The notes: generated by a model not told the origin, from the sequence alone. A DNA stretch of 64,000 nucleotides from UMGS1601 sp900553335 (GCA_937920725.1 CALEUW010000021.1:42994-106993); one strand, 5' to 3'; counted from the stretch's first letter, positions 16,787-26,847 are shown. Numbers and translations are program-made.

Positions 16787-17323
16787 CCGTTTCACCCTCT
16801 ACACAGATATTCATGTTTTTGTTGTTTTTATTATAGCATGGATTGATGAGGTTGTCAAGGGGGGATCGCGGTTTTAGAATTTCTGACTCGAAAATTTTAT
16901 TAATACAAAAATGGGACATTATGGCCACCAAATAATAAAATGACTTTCTTATTTATGCTATGTATCATAACTACAAAAAAGATAAGTAGTATTACTGCGC
17001 CAGAGTGACAGGGATATGTAAGCACAACCCTCCATACAGTTCCACGCTTCCTTAAAGTGGCGTTCTCTCTGCCGGTGCTATGCACGGATTAAGCAAAGGG
17101 CAGGCTCGTATCATCGCCTACTATCTATTCGTCAAGTATCCCTCTGGCGTCTGTTATTTAATTTTCAAGTAGGAGTTTAACCTCCCACTTAATAGCCGAT
17201 GAGAGTATGCTTTTTTCTCGTTTTCTGTTTTTTTAAATATAAAAGCACTTGTTACTAACCGTTTCTTTCGGTCAGTAACAAGTACTCTGAAATTTGATAT
17301 TCGATTATATAGAGTGGTAGCTG
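16787..17323. other. Left inner end of the ICE, non-coding
   Basis: No gene is supported. Contents: a decayed palindrome copy at 16911-16927; a motif GTTATTTAATTTTCAAGT (17153-17170) running into a hairpin (AAGTAGGAG/CTCCCACTT), which is nearly the same as one at the right end near 63840; and a terminator-like hairpin ACTTGTTACT/AGTAACAAGT at 17247-17283. It probably contains integrase-binding or decayed sequence. Confidence 0.5.
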
Positions 17324-17395
17324 TTCTTGTTCTCTAAATCAATTTGACTTTTCTATGAAATGGCAACAGGTAGGCATAATGCCCACAGCAAAAAA
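17324..17395. repeat. 72-nt repeat A beside the GTPase cargo
   Basis: It is similar along its length, in the same orientation, to 19423-19494. Shared blocks include TTCTTGT, CTCAAAT/CTAAAT, a GCAGGT/ACAGGT block, CAT-ATGCCCA and a closing GCAAAAAA/ACAAAAAA. The two copies bracket the plus-strand three-gene cargo. Confidence 0.6.
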
Positions 17396-17711
17396 CAGGA
17401 CGAGTAAAGCAAGTCCGATTGCATGCAATGTACAATGTTCAAATCACTTTCAAGGTTTTCTATAATTAATTCAATGGTTTACCATTACTTTTTAAATTTT
17501 TTATTTATAATACTACAAACTTTGTCGAATTTTGTTGAAAATATTTTGCAAAAAAATATATTTTTTTGCTGAAACAGTAGTATTTTACGAGAAAATATGC
17601 TATACTTAATAATAAATTGGTATATTAATTTCGATTTCCTACAATCAAAGCGACTGTGGACAAGCCACACTCTCTGTTTTTGTTAAAAAATTCACGAAAG
17701 AGGTCACGACT

Positions 17712-18542
17712 ATGAAAAACTACAAACAACAAATGCAAAATTGGCTATTGCAATTGAGAAACTCATTACTTACACAAGGTGTACCACAGAGCGATGTAAT
17801 GAATCTTGAAACCAAGTTGCTCAAAAAAATGAATGATGAGGCGCCTCCACGTATTGCTGTTATCGGAGAAACGGGTGTCGGAAAAAGTTCTACAATTAAC
17901 GCATTATTCAACACGAATTTGCCGGTGCATGATTTTACAGCCTGCACCCAAGAAATCGAAGAAGTTAATACTACAACTGCAAATGGTGAACCCATAACTA
18001 TTGTTGATTTTCCTGGTCTTGGAGAAGGACTTACAGCAGACAAACGGCACTGGGAGCTATATAAAAAGGAGTTGCCCTCTGTAGATGTTGCTCTTTGGGT
18101 TATATCTGCCGGTGACCGTGCAGTCGGAAATATGATTACTGCACTTAGGAAAATTTCTGATATTTGTTCTGACAAAGCGTTATCCCGCTTAGTGTTCGGC
18201 ATTAATAAAGCAGAACATATGTCGCCAGAACAATGGAACATTAGAGCAAATATGCCGGAACCTAACCATTACAATAATCTTATTGGCTTTCAAAAAACAG
18301 TGTTGAATGCAATAAGGGAGATAATTCCAAAATGGAATGGTAGAATAGAAACTTATTCCGCTCACAAGAGATATAATCTAGACGCATTATTGTTGGCTAT
18401 CTTACAAACTGTTCCCGAAACTAGAAGATGGAAAGTAAAAGCAACCTCCGATGTTGCCTCATGGGAAGAATTTGTCGACCCCGAATACTTGCGACTTGCA
18501 AGACAAATTAATGCAGAAGGAGAAAAAAGCCATGAATGTTAG
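17712..18542 (+). CDS. Era/dynamin-like GTPase, cargo gene
   Basis: A 276-aa P-loop GTPase of the YfjP/YeeP-like group. G1 is AVIGETGVGKSSTINALF (about residues 50-67), the G2 Thr lies in FTACTQEI, G3 is VDFPGLGEG, and GINKAEHM fills the place of G4 (NKxD with E for D). The usual C-terminal membrane hairpin is absent; instead the next two genes supply small helical partners. The start has AAAGAGGTC 8 nt upstream. It is transcribed against the ICE backbone and its last 11 nt overlap the next gene. Related GTPases are found in mobile elements, some near defence genes; no function is proven here. Confidence 0.82.
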   Translation: MKNYKQQMQNWLLQLRNSLLTQGVPQSDVMNLETKLLKKMNDEAPPRIAVIGETGVGKSSTINALFNTNLPVHDFTACTQEIEEVNTTTANGEPITIVDFPGLGEGLTADKRHWELYKKELPSVDVALWVISAGDRAVGNMITALRKISDICSDKALSRLVFGINKAEHMSPEQWNIRANMPEPNHYNNLIGFQKTVLNAIREIIPKWNGRIETYSAHKRYNLDALLLAILQTVPETRRWKVKATSDVASWEEFVDPEYLRLARQINAEGEKSHEC

Positions 18543-18831
18543 CAACATTAGTCCGAGTGAACGCTCAGAGCTTGACCGATTAGCGGTTTATCTTAAAAAC
18601 ACGGATCTTGCACAAGAAAAAGCCAAAGAAATGGCTGAATCTTCTTTTAGGCAGTGGTTTGCTGATGCTTTACAGGTATTGGCTACTGGTATAGGAATTA
18701 GCCTGTCAGCCATTGTTGAATACATAAAAACGATTGGAACTGCCATTTCCATTGGTTTTATGAGAGGGATAGACATATCACGAGCAAAGGGCAAAAAAGA
18801 AAGAGAGCGACTTAGAAATAGGAGGTATTAG
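18532..18831 (+). CDS. Small partner protein of the cargo GTPase
   Basis: A 99-aa protein from the ATG at 18532 (MNVSNISPSERSELDRL) behind AGAAGGAG. Residues 1-40 look like a charged helix, residues about 42-75 are an amphipathic to hydrophobic helix pair (WFADALQVLATGIGISLSAI, IKTIGTAISIGFMRG), and the tail is very basic (KGKKERERLRNRR). It could insert in or lie on the membrane. The family is unknown; coupling to the GTPase and the zinc-ribbon gene suggests one complex. Confidence 0.65.
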   Translation: MNVSNISPSERSELDRLAVYLKNTDLAQEKAKEMAESSFRQWFADALQVLATGIGISLSAIVEYIKTIGTAISIGFMRGIDISRAKGKKERERLRNRRY

Positions 18832-18834
18832 GAA

Positions 18835-19257
18835 ATGAAAATTAATATGCAATTTCCTCAATGTCCTAAATGCCATACATCAGATCCAACTTCATATCAT
18901 CAAAATTGCGTGAGAGGCGGTGTTAGTCCACTTCAATTCGAAACTACCAATAATTTTGTAGAGTGTACGGATTGCGGACACTCTTGGGAAATTCACTCTT
19001 CTAATTATTACTGTCGTTGCGGTCATGTCTTTTCAGCAACAGAAGTAGAAAACGAAATCAATAAAATTATTGAAGTTGCACGAATGGTTGCTGCTGAATT
19101 GTTGCGTAAACAAAAAATTCAAGAAGATACTTATGTAGTTACTGGGAAATCTGTTGGAAAGTGGATAAAAGGTTTTGTTGAAGAAAGTGCAATTAATATC
19201 AGTTACGCAGTTGGCAGAATTGTTGGTGTTGTAATGAAGATATTTGGTATTTCGTGA
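18835..19257 (+). CDS. Zinc-ribbon protein with C-terminal amphipathic helix
   Basis: A 140-aa protein with CPKCHTSDPTSYHQNC and VECTDCGHSW plus YYCRCGHVF, i.e. five cysteine-rich knuckles fit for one or two zinc ribbons in residues 10-65. The second half (residues 66-140) has alternating charged and hydrophobic helices ending in AVGRIVGVVMKIFGIS, a likely membrane-binding or oligomerising tail. AGGAGGTATTAGGAA precedes the ATG, 3 nt after the previous stop. It is the last gene of the cargo operon. Confidence 0.68.
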   Translation: MKINMQFPQCPKCHTSDPTSYHQNCVRGGVSPLQFETTNNFVECTDCGHSWEIHSSNYYCRCGHVFSATEVENEINKIIEVARMVAAELLRKQKIQEDTYVVTGKSVGKWIKGFVEESAINISYAVGRIVGVVMKIFGIS

Positions 19258-19326
19258 TATAACAAGAAAGAGGCTATCGGGTTTAAAGTAATATTGCACA
19301 AAAATACGTTTGGAGTATTCTAAAAA

Positions 19327-19366
19327 AGAACCGTTTTGTGAACCCAAAATCACTAAAACGGTTTCT
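19327..19366 (+). terminator. Terminator of the GTPase cargo operon
   Basis: AGAACCGTTTTGTG pairs with CACTAAAACGGTTTCT (one bulge), then TTTATTG, 70 nt after the last cargo stop. Confidence 0.75.
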
Positions 19367-19422
19367 TTATTGAATGTCATTTAATGTTTTGTACAATAAA
19401 AGTCCTTAATACGACAGTCCCT

Positions 19423-19494
19423 TTCTTGTGTTCTCAAATAAAAGTTCACCTCTGCGAAGCTGCCGCAGGTTTTCATCATGCCCAAGACAAAAAA
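19423..19494. repeat. 72-nt repeat B beside the GTPase cargo
   Basis: The partner of 17324-17395, same orientation. It runs straight into the 19492-19527 terminator hairpin. Confidence 0.6.
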
Positions 19495-19527
19495 GAGCTA
19501 ATCCCAATTATAAGGGATTAGCTCTTT
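19492..19527. terminator. Terminator closing the minus-strand transfer operon
   Basis: AAAGAGCTAATCCC and GGGATTAGCTCTTT form a 14-bp stem. On the minus strand it is followed by TTTTTTG and lies 46 nt after the last transfer-operon stop; on the plus strand the T-run is also present. Confidence 0.85.
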
Positions 19528-19572
19528 ATCTTTTGTAACACTATTGCATAATATAAAAAATAGGTCGTCTTA

Positions 19573-20097
19573 CTAACCTTGTTTCTTCACCCTTTTCAAG
19601 TACCGTTTATAAAATCGTTTTGACATTGTCACTTCATAATAGGGATTGTTTAATATATATTCCTCAAGCTCAGATCCAGCAGGAATCGGCGGTGATACAT
19701 AAGCGTGTGTAATTTTCTCTTTTGTTTTGCCTTTTCTGCTCCGAGTACAGCTTGATTTACTGCCATTATTAAAAATAACAATTAAGCAGCCTTTACGATC
19801 AATTCTTGCATTTATAATATCGCTATAGTAAATCTCATATACAGTTTTTATGTTAAGATCAGTAGATACTATCCTTACTATATTCTTTTTAAACTTTATA
19901 AACGGCAATCTTTCGTTTTTTACAATGTATTTGTTAAAACCGTATGTACCGATAAACAGCAGTATTATCATCAGAACAAATAAATACGATGATCCCGATG
20001 AGGTTTCCATAAATACAAAAGAAACACAGAATATTACAAATGCCAACATACAAATTGCAAAGCATATTATCTTTTTTGTTTTACTTCTTATTTTCAT
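19573..20097 (-). CDS. Two-helix membrane protein with a PH-like domain
   Basis: A 174-aa protein. Two membrane helices (IICFAICMLAFVIFCVSFVF and YLFVLMIILLFIGTYGF) are followed by a beta-rich domain, IVSTDLNIKTVYEIYYSDIINARIDRKGCLIVIFNN, which has the look of YcxB-type bacterial PH domains, and a basic C-terminus. Its start overlaps the end of the coupling-protein gene by 17 nt, so it is the last gene of the transfer operon. Its role in transfer is unknown. Confidence 0.6.
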   Translation of the reverse strand: MKIRSKTKKIICFAICMLAFVIFCVSFVFMETSSGSSYLFVLMIILLFIGTYGFNKYIVKNERLPFIKFKKNIVRIVSTDLNIKTVYEIYYSDIINARIDRKGCLIVIFNNGSKSSCTRSRKGKTKEKITHAYVSPPIPAGSELEEYILNNPYYEVTMSKRFYKRYLKRVKKQG

Positions 20098-22898
20098 TAA
20101 TAACAGTCCTTTCCTTTATTTGATTACATACATATGTGACTAATACATTAGCTTCATCTGCCGTAATAATATCAGTTCGGCTAACCGTAGTGTATATTAA
20201 ATTTATTACCTCTGTTTCAGCGCCTAATTCAATGAGGTTGTATATCTCATTTTCTGTTTTTACGGCAATTAAATATAGTAAAACATCAATCCGAGTTAGT
20301 GTGATATTAGGTTTTGCAATATCCCTTTTCGCTTGCGGCGTAAATGCATCTTCATCGCAAGCATCAGCAGAAATTTCTTCGTTAATCGGAGATATAAATT
20401 CAACTGGTGCTGTAAATTCTTGTTCATTTACTTCTTCATCATCTGTAGCAGTAATTGACGGGCATTTATCATCTTCTTCGTTTATATCGTTCATCTGATA
20501 TGCAAAAGCTAACAGTGCTTGTGCCGTTTCGGTATCATTTGCAGGATTTGCGTTAAACTGCTTACAAATAAATTCAGTAGTGATATTTCTTAACCCTGAG
20601 AATTCATAGATTTTGTCATCGTCCTCAATTGAAATTATGTTTTGCTTTTCATTGACTTCATTTAAGATGAGCGACGAAACTAAAGCGGCTGCCTGACGAT
20701 TAAAAAAGATCAGATTGACGTATTTAGAAATTAATTTTTTAATCACATTGCACTGTTCAGTAAGCTCATCACCGTCTTTGCGTATGTCTATTACAGTATC
20801 AATGACTACATTATATTTTCCGTCCATGATTATAATCTTTCTTTCAGCTCGCTGCGATATAAATTCAGAGTGATCTTTTATTGTTTTGACAAAAATCATT
20901 AGCGTATCTGCCGGAACAAAATTTTTCTTATAAGACAATCCTAATTTCTTTTTCATTTCGACGATCTCATCAGCAATGGTATCCTCGTTTGAGTTATAAT
21001 CGTATTTAAGCTTTCTGTCAAAATAAATCTGCCAACCGTACCAAAGATTAAATAAAGTATCCTTTAAGACAACTTTTCTTTCAGGCAACAGTTCATCTAC
21101 ATTAATTTCCGGATCTTGTGTAAAACTGTAAAACGGATTAAACTTTGTGATAAATCCATACATTCTCTGTGGCTTTACTAAAATCTCTCCCATCTCAAGT
21201 CTGGCAAGTTCGTTCGGAGTCTTTAAACGCCTTGCTGTGTAAGCAGTATGTTTCTGATCCAAACAAAAAGCTGTGATAGAGCCGTTATAGGTTTCGTATT
21301 CGCCTGTTTTGTCACCCAGAATTTTTGAAAAGTATTCATTTGTTTCTGGATCTGAAGAATAAACATAAACAAGATTACCGCAGTTCGAATTTATTGTCTT
21401 TGCTCCTATACCGTATTTCTGCTCAATCTGTGGAATGTCCTGTACAAAAAGATAAAACAGTATGTTTCGTCCCAAACATACGGTAATGATATTCCATAGG
21501 TTAGGAATAGTCGGCATATTTCCAAACTCGTCAAGAATAAAATTAACTCTTGTATTAAGTTTTCTTTTAGGACAAAGCTTAGGATTAGAAGTATAGTCAA
21601 CTAAAACCTCGTAGCATTGAGTTATAAACAGCGATGCCAACGAATGCCTTGAAGGGTTATTGTCAGGCACAATTAGAAAGATAGCGCAAGGCTTTTCATC
21701 ATTCAGCAAAGCCTTAATATTTATCTCGTTTTTTGATGTCAGCTTCTGAATTCCCACGTCCTCTCCGAACATTGTAATGTTGGAAGATAGCGTTGCAAGG
21801 ATTGATGACAGCATTTCACCTTTTGCAAGCTTAACAGTAGCATATGCATTTTTCGCTGCCGATCCTGCGGGAAGGGCCTCAAACAATTCTGTCAAAGCTA
21901 TGTGTTCAGTAAAAATATTTGCGTTACTTGATGTTTTCCATTTTTCCTCATACCCTACAAATTCCACAAAGAAAGTGTAAAGGCTATACAAATTAAGCTT
22001 TTCAAGCTCGTTATTATCATAGGCAAGCTCTAACAAAAGCAAAATGATAGCCTTAAACAACGCCTGTGCGGACTGCGGCCAAATCGGATCAGCCTTGTCA
22101 TTTTGCGTAAACAGCAAAGTCAGCGTTGCTATTTTTACATTGATTTTGCTTAGGTCATCGGAATCGGTTTCTCTCATCTCAACATAGTCATCAATAATAT
22201 TTTGAAACGCATTCCAAAACTCGCTTATATTAGTATCTCGCAGATTGATTATATGCACCTCATAATCATTTTTCTTGAGTGTCGGATATGTATAGGAAAG
22301 AATTTCGCCCTTTGGATCGTTAATTATCATGTGCTGTTTGTTTAAGGAATTTGCAATACTGTAAACTAACCACATAACAAAAAACTGCGATTTACCTGAA
22401 CGGGTAGTTCCTGCAATCAACGAATTTGTTGTTGAAGTATCATAATAAAACCTGTTTCCGTAATGTGCAATAGGCAATCCCATATCTTCAGCTTTTTCAA
22501 TGTGATTTTCATTAACACTTTTTATGTGAGGCTGTGCCTTTAAATCTAGCTTTTTCCCTAATCTTTCAGAACCCATTATATCCTTATTCTGTTGTGTTCG
22601 CATAAACCAAAGCCGTGCAAATACAGCAGTAGTAATTAAAAATGTAATTGCAAATCGCAAAAGAAAGGACGCTCTGTCGGACATAAAGAATGTAGACAGA
22701 TTGATACTTATCAGATTATCAAAACTGCCCTCTCCTATGCAACGCCAATATGACGGAATAAAATTTATTAAGAAAGTTAAAACTACCCATACAACAGCAA
22801 AAAGCAGCAGATACAGTCCTACTGCTTTTTTAGCTTCATATGATATTTTTACTTTTTGCCTTAAAGCTTTAAGACGCTTTTTTGTTTTTGATTTCATG
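20081..22898 (-). CDS. Type IV coupling protein (VirD4/TcpA-like)
   Basis: A DNA-pumping ATPase of about 938 aa that links the relaxosome to the secretion channel. Two N-terminal membrane helices (residues about 25-42 and 75-95) are followed by Walker A SLIAGTTRSGKSQFF (about 160-175) and Walker B VNFILDEFGNMPTIPN; LFVQDIPQIEQKYG is the sensor region. The C-terminal 300 residues are an acidic, poorly conserved extension. I start at the ATG at 22898 (MKSKTKKRLK), with CAGGAGG upstream; the longer frame would overlap the relaxase. A palindromic hairpin plus T-run sits 30 nt before the start. Confidence 0.93.
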
Positions 22899-22927
22899 TA
22901 AATCCTCCTGATCTCCAAAAATAAAAA

Positions 22928-22946
22928 GTGGGACATAAAGTCCCAT
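22928..22946 (-). repeat. Hairpin repeat before the coupling-protein gene
   Basis: GTGGGACATAAAGTCCCAT directly abuts the relaxase stop codon; in the sense strand it is followed by TTTTTATTTTT and the AGGAGG of the next gene, i.e. terminator-shaped 30 nt before a start codon. Confidence 0.85.
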
Positions 22947-25900
22947 TCAGATAGATATTGTTTGATTGTGTTCGTTCTCCCATCTTCGCCGTGAAACATT
23001 TTCTTGAAACTCTGCTTCAAACTCGTTCATAAGCTTCTGAGTTTGTATTTCAGCAGTTATTCTCATACGACGTGCAATAGCTAAAGCTGATGCGTTGACA
23101 ATCGGAGAACGAGGTCTGAATCTTCTTGATTTGTATTGTTTGTTCTTTTGACGGTCCTGACCTAAACCGTTTGCGTAAGCCTTATCAATATAACACTTTC
23201 CAAGTTCGGGATTGCGGTAATATCGATAACAAAGCATACCTAATGTCATTTGTGCATACGGGTTGTTGTCCTCGTCTGCTGATTGCTTGAGCAGAGGTAA
23301 AGCCAACGCAGGATGAAAATAATCATACTGAGTATACAGCTTGCCTAGCGTATAACGTGCGTCCTTACAGCCGTTTGCGATAGCCTGTGATAAACAAATA
23401 GAAGCTTTATCGTAATTCTTTAATTTGATATATGATTTTCCGATCATATGTAAGGCAATGCTGTTGTCACCGTTTTCATTAAGTTTAATATATCTTTTCA
23501 TATGCTCGATTGACGCAGTATAATTTCCCGACTTATAGTCGAGCATTGACAGCTTGTACTCCGCAGGAGCAAAGTCGTTATCAGCCGCAAGAAATAGGTA
23601 TCCCCTGCCCGTTGTGGTATCTTCAATACCGACATAATGCTTTCCTAACTCATATTGAGCAGGCGACAATTTCTTTTCAGCAGAAAGCAATAGGTATTTC
23701 TCACCTTTATCTGCATCTCCGTTATCGATGTAATACTTTCCTAAAGCGTATTGTGCATACTCATTGTCGTACTCATCGGCAGCAAGTGTAAACCACTTAA
23801 CTGCTTCTGCATCTTTTCCCTGAGAAAGGTACAGTTTACCAAGAGCATACATAGCAATATGATTTTTATGATTTGCAGATTTTAAAAACAGTTTTTCAGC
23901 AATATCGGGGATCTCCTCTTCAAGCGCAATTTTGCCAAGCATATACTCAGCATAGCTATTATCTTGATTAGCAGATAAGGTCAAATATTTTTTTGCAGAC
24001 GGAATGTCTTTTTGTTGGTAATAAAACTTACCGAGCATATATTGTGCATTTGCATTGTTGTCGGTAAGAGAAGCGTATGTAAGATTATCGACTGCATTTT
24101 CTATATCGTCGTTATTCAAATAATATTTTCCGAGCTGATAGGCTGCATTCTTATGCTCACGTTTCTTTGCTTCACTCATAAGCATAATGCCTTCGGCTCT
24201 GTACTCATCTTCGTTTTCATCAAAAGCTTCAAAAAGATAAATTCTTCCAAGCATTTCTGTAGCATTGAGATTTTTCTCTTCTACAGACTCCCTTAAATAT
24301 TTTATAGCTTTATCGATGTCTTTTTTTCCTGCTAAGCCCTGATAATAGATCTTTCCGATGTTGTAGTTGTCATACTCAGATCTGTTTTCATCTTTGATTT
24401 CCAAAAATAAATCTAATGCGTGCTTATACTCAACCATAGCCATAGTTACATCCGGCTCGATAACATCATCACCGTATTTGTAAATGTTGCCCTTGATCAT
24501 AGACGCATAAGGAATGTTATCAACAGGCTTTAAAATATCCAAAGCTTTTGCATATGATTTCTGTATATGTTCCGTGCCACGATAATACATACTTCCTGCG
24601 GCGAATCTGCACATATTCGATTTACTTGACAAAAACTTTTTAAGCGCTGCCTTATCGTCCTGCTTTACTCCGTCACCGTTTTCAAGCATTTTTCCGAGCT
24701 GATAAGTTCCCCAATCATTCAAAAAATCACTATTAGATTTACTGTCTGTTTTTGGGAGCTTTATTAATGTTTCTACAGCAGAGTAGCAGCATGAGTAAAT
24801 CATTTCGCCGTATTCTTCATTTGAATCTAAACACTTGTGACCGTTTTTGTAAAGTCTTGCAAGCTTCAAGGCAGAAACAATATTTCCTTTTTGCGTGGAA
24901 GCGTTATATAAATCCAACGCTTCATCAAAAAGAGATTTTTTCTTTTCCTTATCTTTTTCTTTTCTGAGCTGTGACATTAAAGATTTGGTTTTCATATATT
25001 CCTCATCACGGAAATCGACTCTAAATAAATTAAGCTTTTGATTATTGTCTTCAACTACACCATCAGGTAAATCAAAGTCGGGTTCCGTGACGTCATCAAA
25101 AAAAATGGGACTTAAAGTCCCACTTTCTGATTCGTATACAGGAACCTCATCAAGCTCTCTGATGATTTCAGAATTTTTCTTTTTTGCAATACCTGAAACA
25201 AAATTACTGTCCGGCAAGCTTCTTAAATGTTTAAGCAAAGCGTTGCCCAAATCCTTTCTGAGTTGATTGCTATAGTTATTGCTCATCTGTAAAGGCACAT
25301 TAGTACCTTTTCCTCTTTTGGTTATAAAGCCTTTTTCCTTTTTATCGTAATATGTTACTTCTCCCGAGCCGTCGCCGAACCATTCGACATACTGCTGATG
25401 TATGTCTGATAGACGCTCATGAAACTGCTGATAAATATAAAGTGATTTTTCATCTGCATTTATTATCGACTTAACAGTTTGATCAATAATAGGTTTGATC
25501 TCGTCAAGAGCTTTTGATCCGTAATTCCATAGATTTTTGTTGTCGGGAAGCTGCTGCCTCAAAGCTATAATTTTATCCGTCGGAGTTTGAAACAACTCTT
25601 TTGTGCAAGGCAGCAATACCTCTCTTTGAAATCTTGTGAGTTCTCTTAGAGGTTCTTGTTTAATAAGTGACTTGATCATAGTGGTTTTGAATTTGCCGAT
25701 TGCTTCAAGCTCAAGCATATCTCCGTTTTTGAAAATCGCTCCTTTCTTTTGACGTTTTTCTTTTTCAACGAGCTGAAAATGTATATGTACATTATCGGTG
25801 TTTGTGTGAATAGAGGCTGCCCATTCAACATTATCCGCATCGAGTTTTTGTGTTTTATCAATCATCGCCGCCATTGATTTTCTCACAGCGCTTCTCAGTT

Positions 25901-26294
25901 CCTTATAATCTACAAGCCCCATTGGTGACATTACACCGTTCTCCATAAGAAATTTGTTATCAAAGCTGCATACGGATCTGTATCTTACCATTTTGTTATC
26001 CAAAGCGTGCTGTTCGATAGCTATAAGCTCTGATGTTTGTTCTTTATTGCAGACGTCAATGTCTTGCGTAAATAATCCTACCGATTTTTTATAATTAGCC
26101 ATGTAATCAAGGTAATCATAATGCTTGTGGAACTCTTCTAAGTAAACTCCCTCTTCCTCAATCCTTTCTTTAAGCCTGGCATATTTCACTTCATAAGCTT
26201 TTTGAACATATTTTCTTTCTCGCTCCATGTACTTCAATAGTCCTCCGCATATCCAATCGTAATCAAAGGTCATATTAAATACAACTGCCGGCAA
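22947..26294 (-). CDS. Relaxase (MobP/MobL type) fused to Sel1-like repeats
   Basis: A 1115-aa protein that should nick oriT and lead the strand into the recipient. Residues 1-230 are the relaxase: SIHTNTDNVHIHFQLVEK carries the metal-binding histidines (H163, H170, H172), and a Tyr-rich N-terminus (residues 12-70) offers nucleophiles. From about residue 440 to 1050 there are some 15-17 Sel1/TPR-like repeats (A-x-Y-x-LGK-x-Y pattern), a protein-interaction solenoid not usual for relaxases. The C-terminus (NEFEAEFQ, VSRRRWENE) resembles that of the VirB6-like protein. It uses a TTG start at 26294 behind AGGAGG, 9 nt away. Confidence 0.88.
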   Translation of the reverse strand: MPAVVFNMTFDYDWICGGLLKYMERERKYVQKAYEVKYARLKERIEEEGVYLEEFHKHYDYLDYMANYKKSVGLFTQDIDVCNKEQTSELIAIEQHALDNKMVRYRSVCSFDNKFLMENGVMSPMGLVDYKELRSAVRKSMAAMIDKTQKLDADNVEWAASIHTNTDNVHIHFQLVEKEKRQKKGAIFKNGDMLELEAIGKFKTTMIKSLIKQEPLRELTRFQREVLLPCTKELFQTPTDKIIALRQQLPDNKNLWNYGSKALDEIKPIIDQTVKSIINADEKSLYIYQQFHERLSDIHQQYVEWFGDGSGEVTYYDKKEKGFITKRGKGTNVPLQMSNNYSNQLRKDLGNALLKHLRSLPDSNFVSGIAKKKNSEIIRELDEVPVYESESGTLSPIFFDDVTEPDFDLPDGVVEDNNQKLNLFRVDFRDEEYMKTKSLMSQLRKEKDKEKKKSLFDEALDLYNASTQKGNIVSALKLARLYKNGHKCLDSNEEYGEMIYSCCYSAVETLIKLPKTDSKSNSDFLNDWGTYQLGKMLENGDGVKQDDKAALKKFLSSKSNMCRFAAGSMYYRGTEHIQKSYAKALDILKPVDNIPYASMIKGNIYKYGDDVIEPDVTMAMVEYKHALDLFLEIKDENRSEYDNYNIGKIYYQGLAGKKDIDKAIKYLRESVEEKNLNATEMLGRIYLFEAFDENEDEYRAEGIMLMSEAKKREHKNAAYQLGKYYLNNDDIENAVDNLTYASLTDNNANAQYMLGKFYYQQKDIPSAKKYLTLSANQDNSYAEYMLGKIALEEEIPDIAEKLFLKSANHKNHIAMYALGKLYLSQGKDAEAVKWFTLAADEYDNEYAQYALGKYYIDNGDADKGEKYLLLSAEKKLSPAQYELGKHYVGIEDTTTGRGYLFLAADNDFAPAEYKLSMLDYKSGNYTASIEHMKRYIKLNENGDNSIALHMIGKSYIKLKNYDKASICLSQAIANGCKDARYTLGKLYTQYDYFHPALALPLLKQSADEDNNPYAQMTLGMLCYRYYRNPELGKCYIDKAYANGLGQDRQKNKQYKSRRFRPRSPIVNASALAIARRMRITAEIQTQKLMNEFEAEFQENVSRRRWENEHNQTISI
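25105..25123 (-). repeat. Hairpin repeat inside the relaxase coding sequence
   Basis: ATGGGACTTAAAGTCCCAC is translated as SGTLSP, followed in the sense strand by eight T residues (IFF). It lies near codon 392, between the relaxase part and the Sel1 repeats. Confidence 0.8.
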
Positions 26295-26316
26295 TCTTCA
26301 ACACCTCCTCTCAGTT

Positions 26317-26333
26317 TGGGACTTTATGTCCCA
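26317..26333 (-). repeat. Hairpin repeat before the relaxase gene
   Basis: TGGGAC-N5-GTCCCA; the MobC-like stop codon (TAA) lies in its loop and the relaxase AGGAGG follows about 8 nt later. No T-run follows this copy. Confidence 0.8.
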
Positions 26334-26800
26334 TTTTTATTTGCGGCATTAATTTGTCCGTATGTCGATAGTTTGTCGTATTCGCTCTCTGCCGCTTTCA
26401 TAATGTTGTGCGGCGATGTCTTTCGTGAGTGATAAACATCAACCGGCGGATTATGTATCAAACTTTCCGGAGAGAGATACATCATATTGTTAAGCACCGA
26501 TAACTGCACCTCCGAATTTTTCGAGATATTATTGAGTTTCGCCAGTATTTTTTCTAATGTCCTATCCGATACCGACGAGCTGCTTCCCAAATTCAGTCCG
26601 TCGATAATAAGCGACAGCCTTCCACGAATATCCTTCGGAACGTCCTGGATTGATACAAAGCCTGATGTTACCGCATAAAAACAAATTGAGTATTTTATTA
26701 ATTCAGTAGTCGTCGATAAGTATCTGTTGTGTGATAAACATATGTTTACAATACTTTCAAGTTCTGAATTAGATCTCGCACTAATAAATTGGTCTTTCAT
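26324..26800 (-). CDS. Probable relaxosome accessory protein (MobC-like)
   Basis: A 158-aa protein from the ATG at 26800 (MKDQFISARSN), preceded by ATGGAGGAAGTT. ISARSNSELESIVNICLSHNRYLSTTTELIKYSI resembles the N-terminal helix pair of mobilisation accessory proteins, and a GLNLGSSSSVSDRTLEKILAKLNNIS stretch sits where MobC proteins have their conserved GxNLNQ-like segment. It lies between the candidate oriT and the relaxase gene, the standard place. Identity is by position and weak motif likeness. Confidence 0.6.
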   Translation of the reverse strand: MKDQFISARSNSELESIVNICLSHNRYLSTTTELIKYSICFYAVTSGFVSIQDVPKDIRGRLSLIIDGLNLGSSSSVSDRTLEKILAKLNNISKNSEVQLSVLNNMMYLSPESLIHNPPVDVYHSRKTSPHNIMKAAESEYDKLSTYGQINAANKNGT

Positions 26801-26847
26801 AACTTCCTCCATTCTAAAATTTAAAAATCTGAAAACCGTGCGCCCGC

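Noticed and set aside
18451..18531. Upstream in-frame start for the GTPase partner protein
   Set aside because: The ATG at 18532 has AGAAGGAG upstream, while the earlier codon lies deep inside the GTPase gene without a site.
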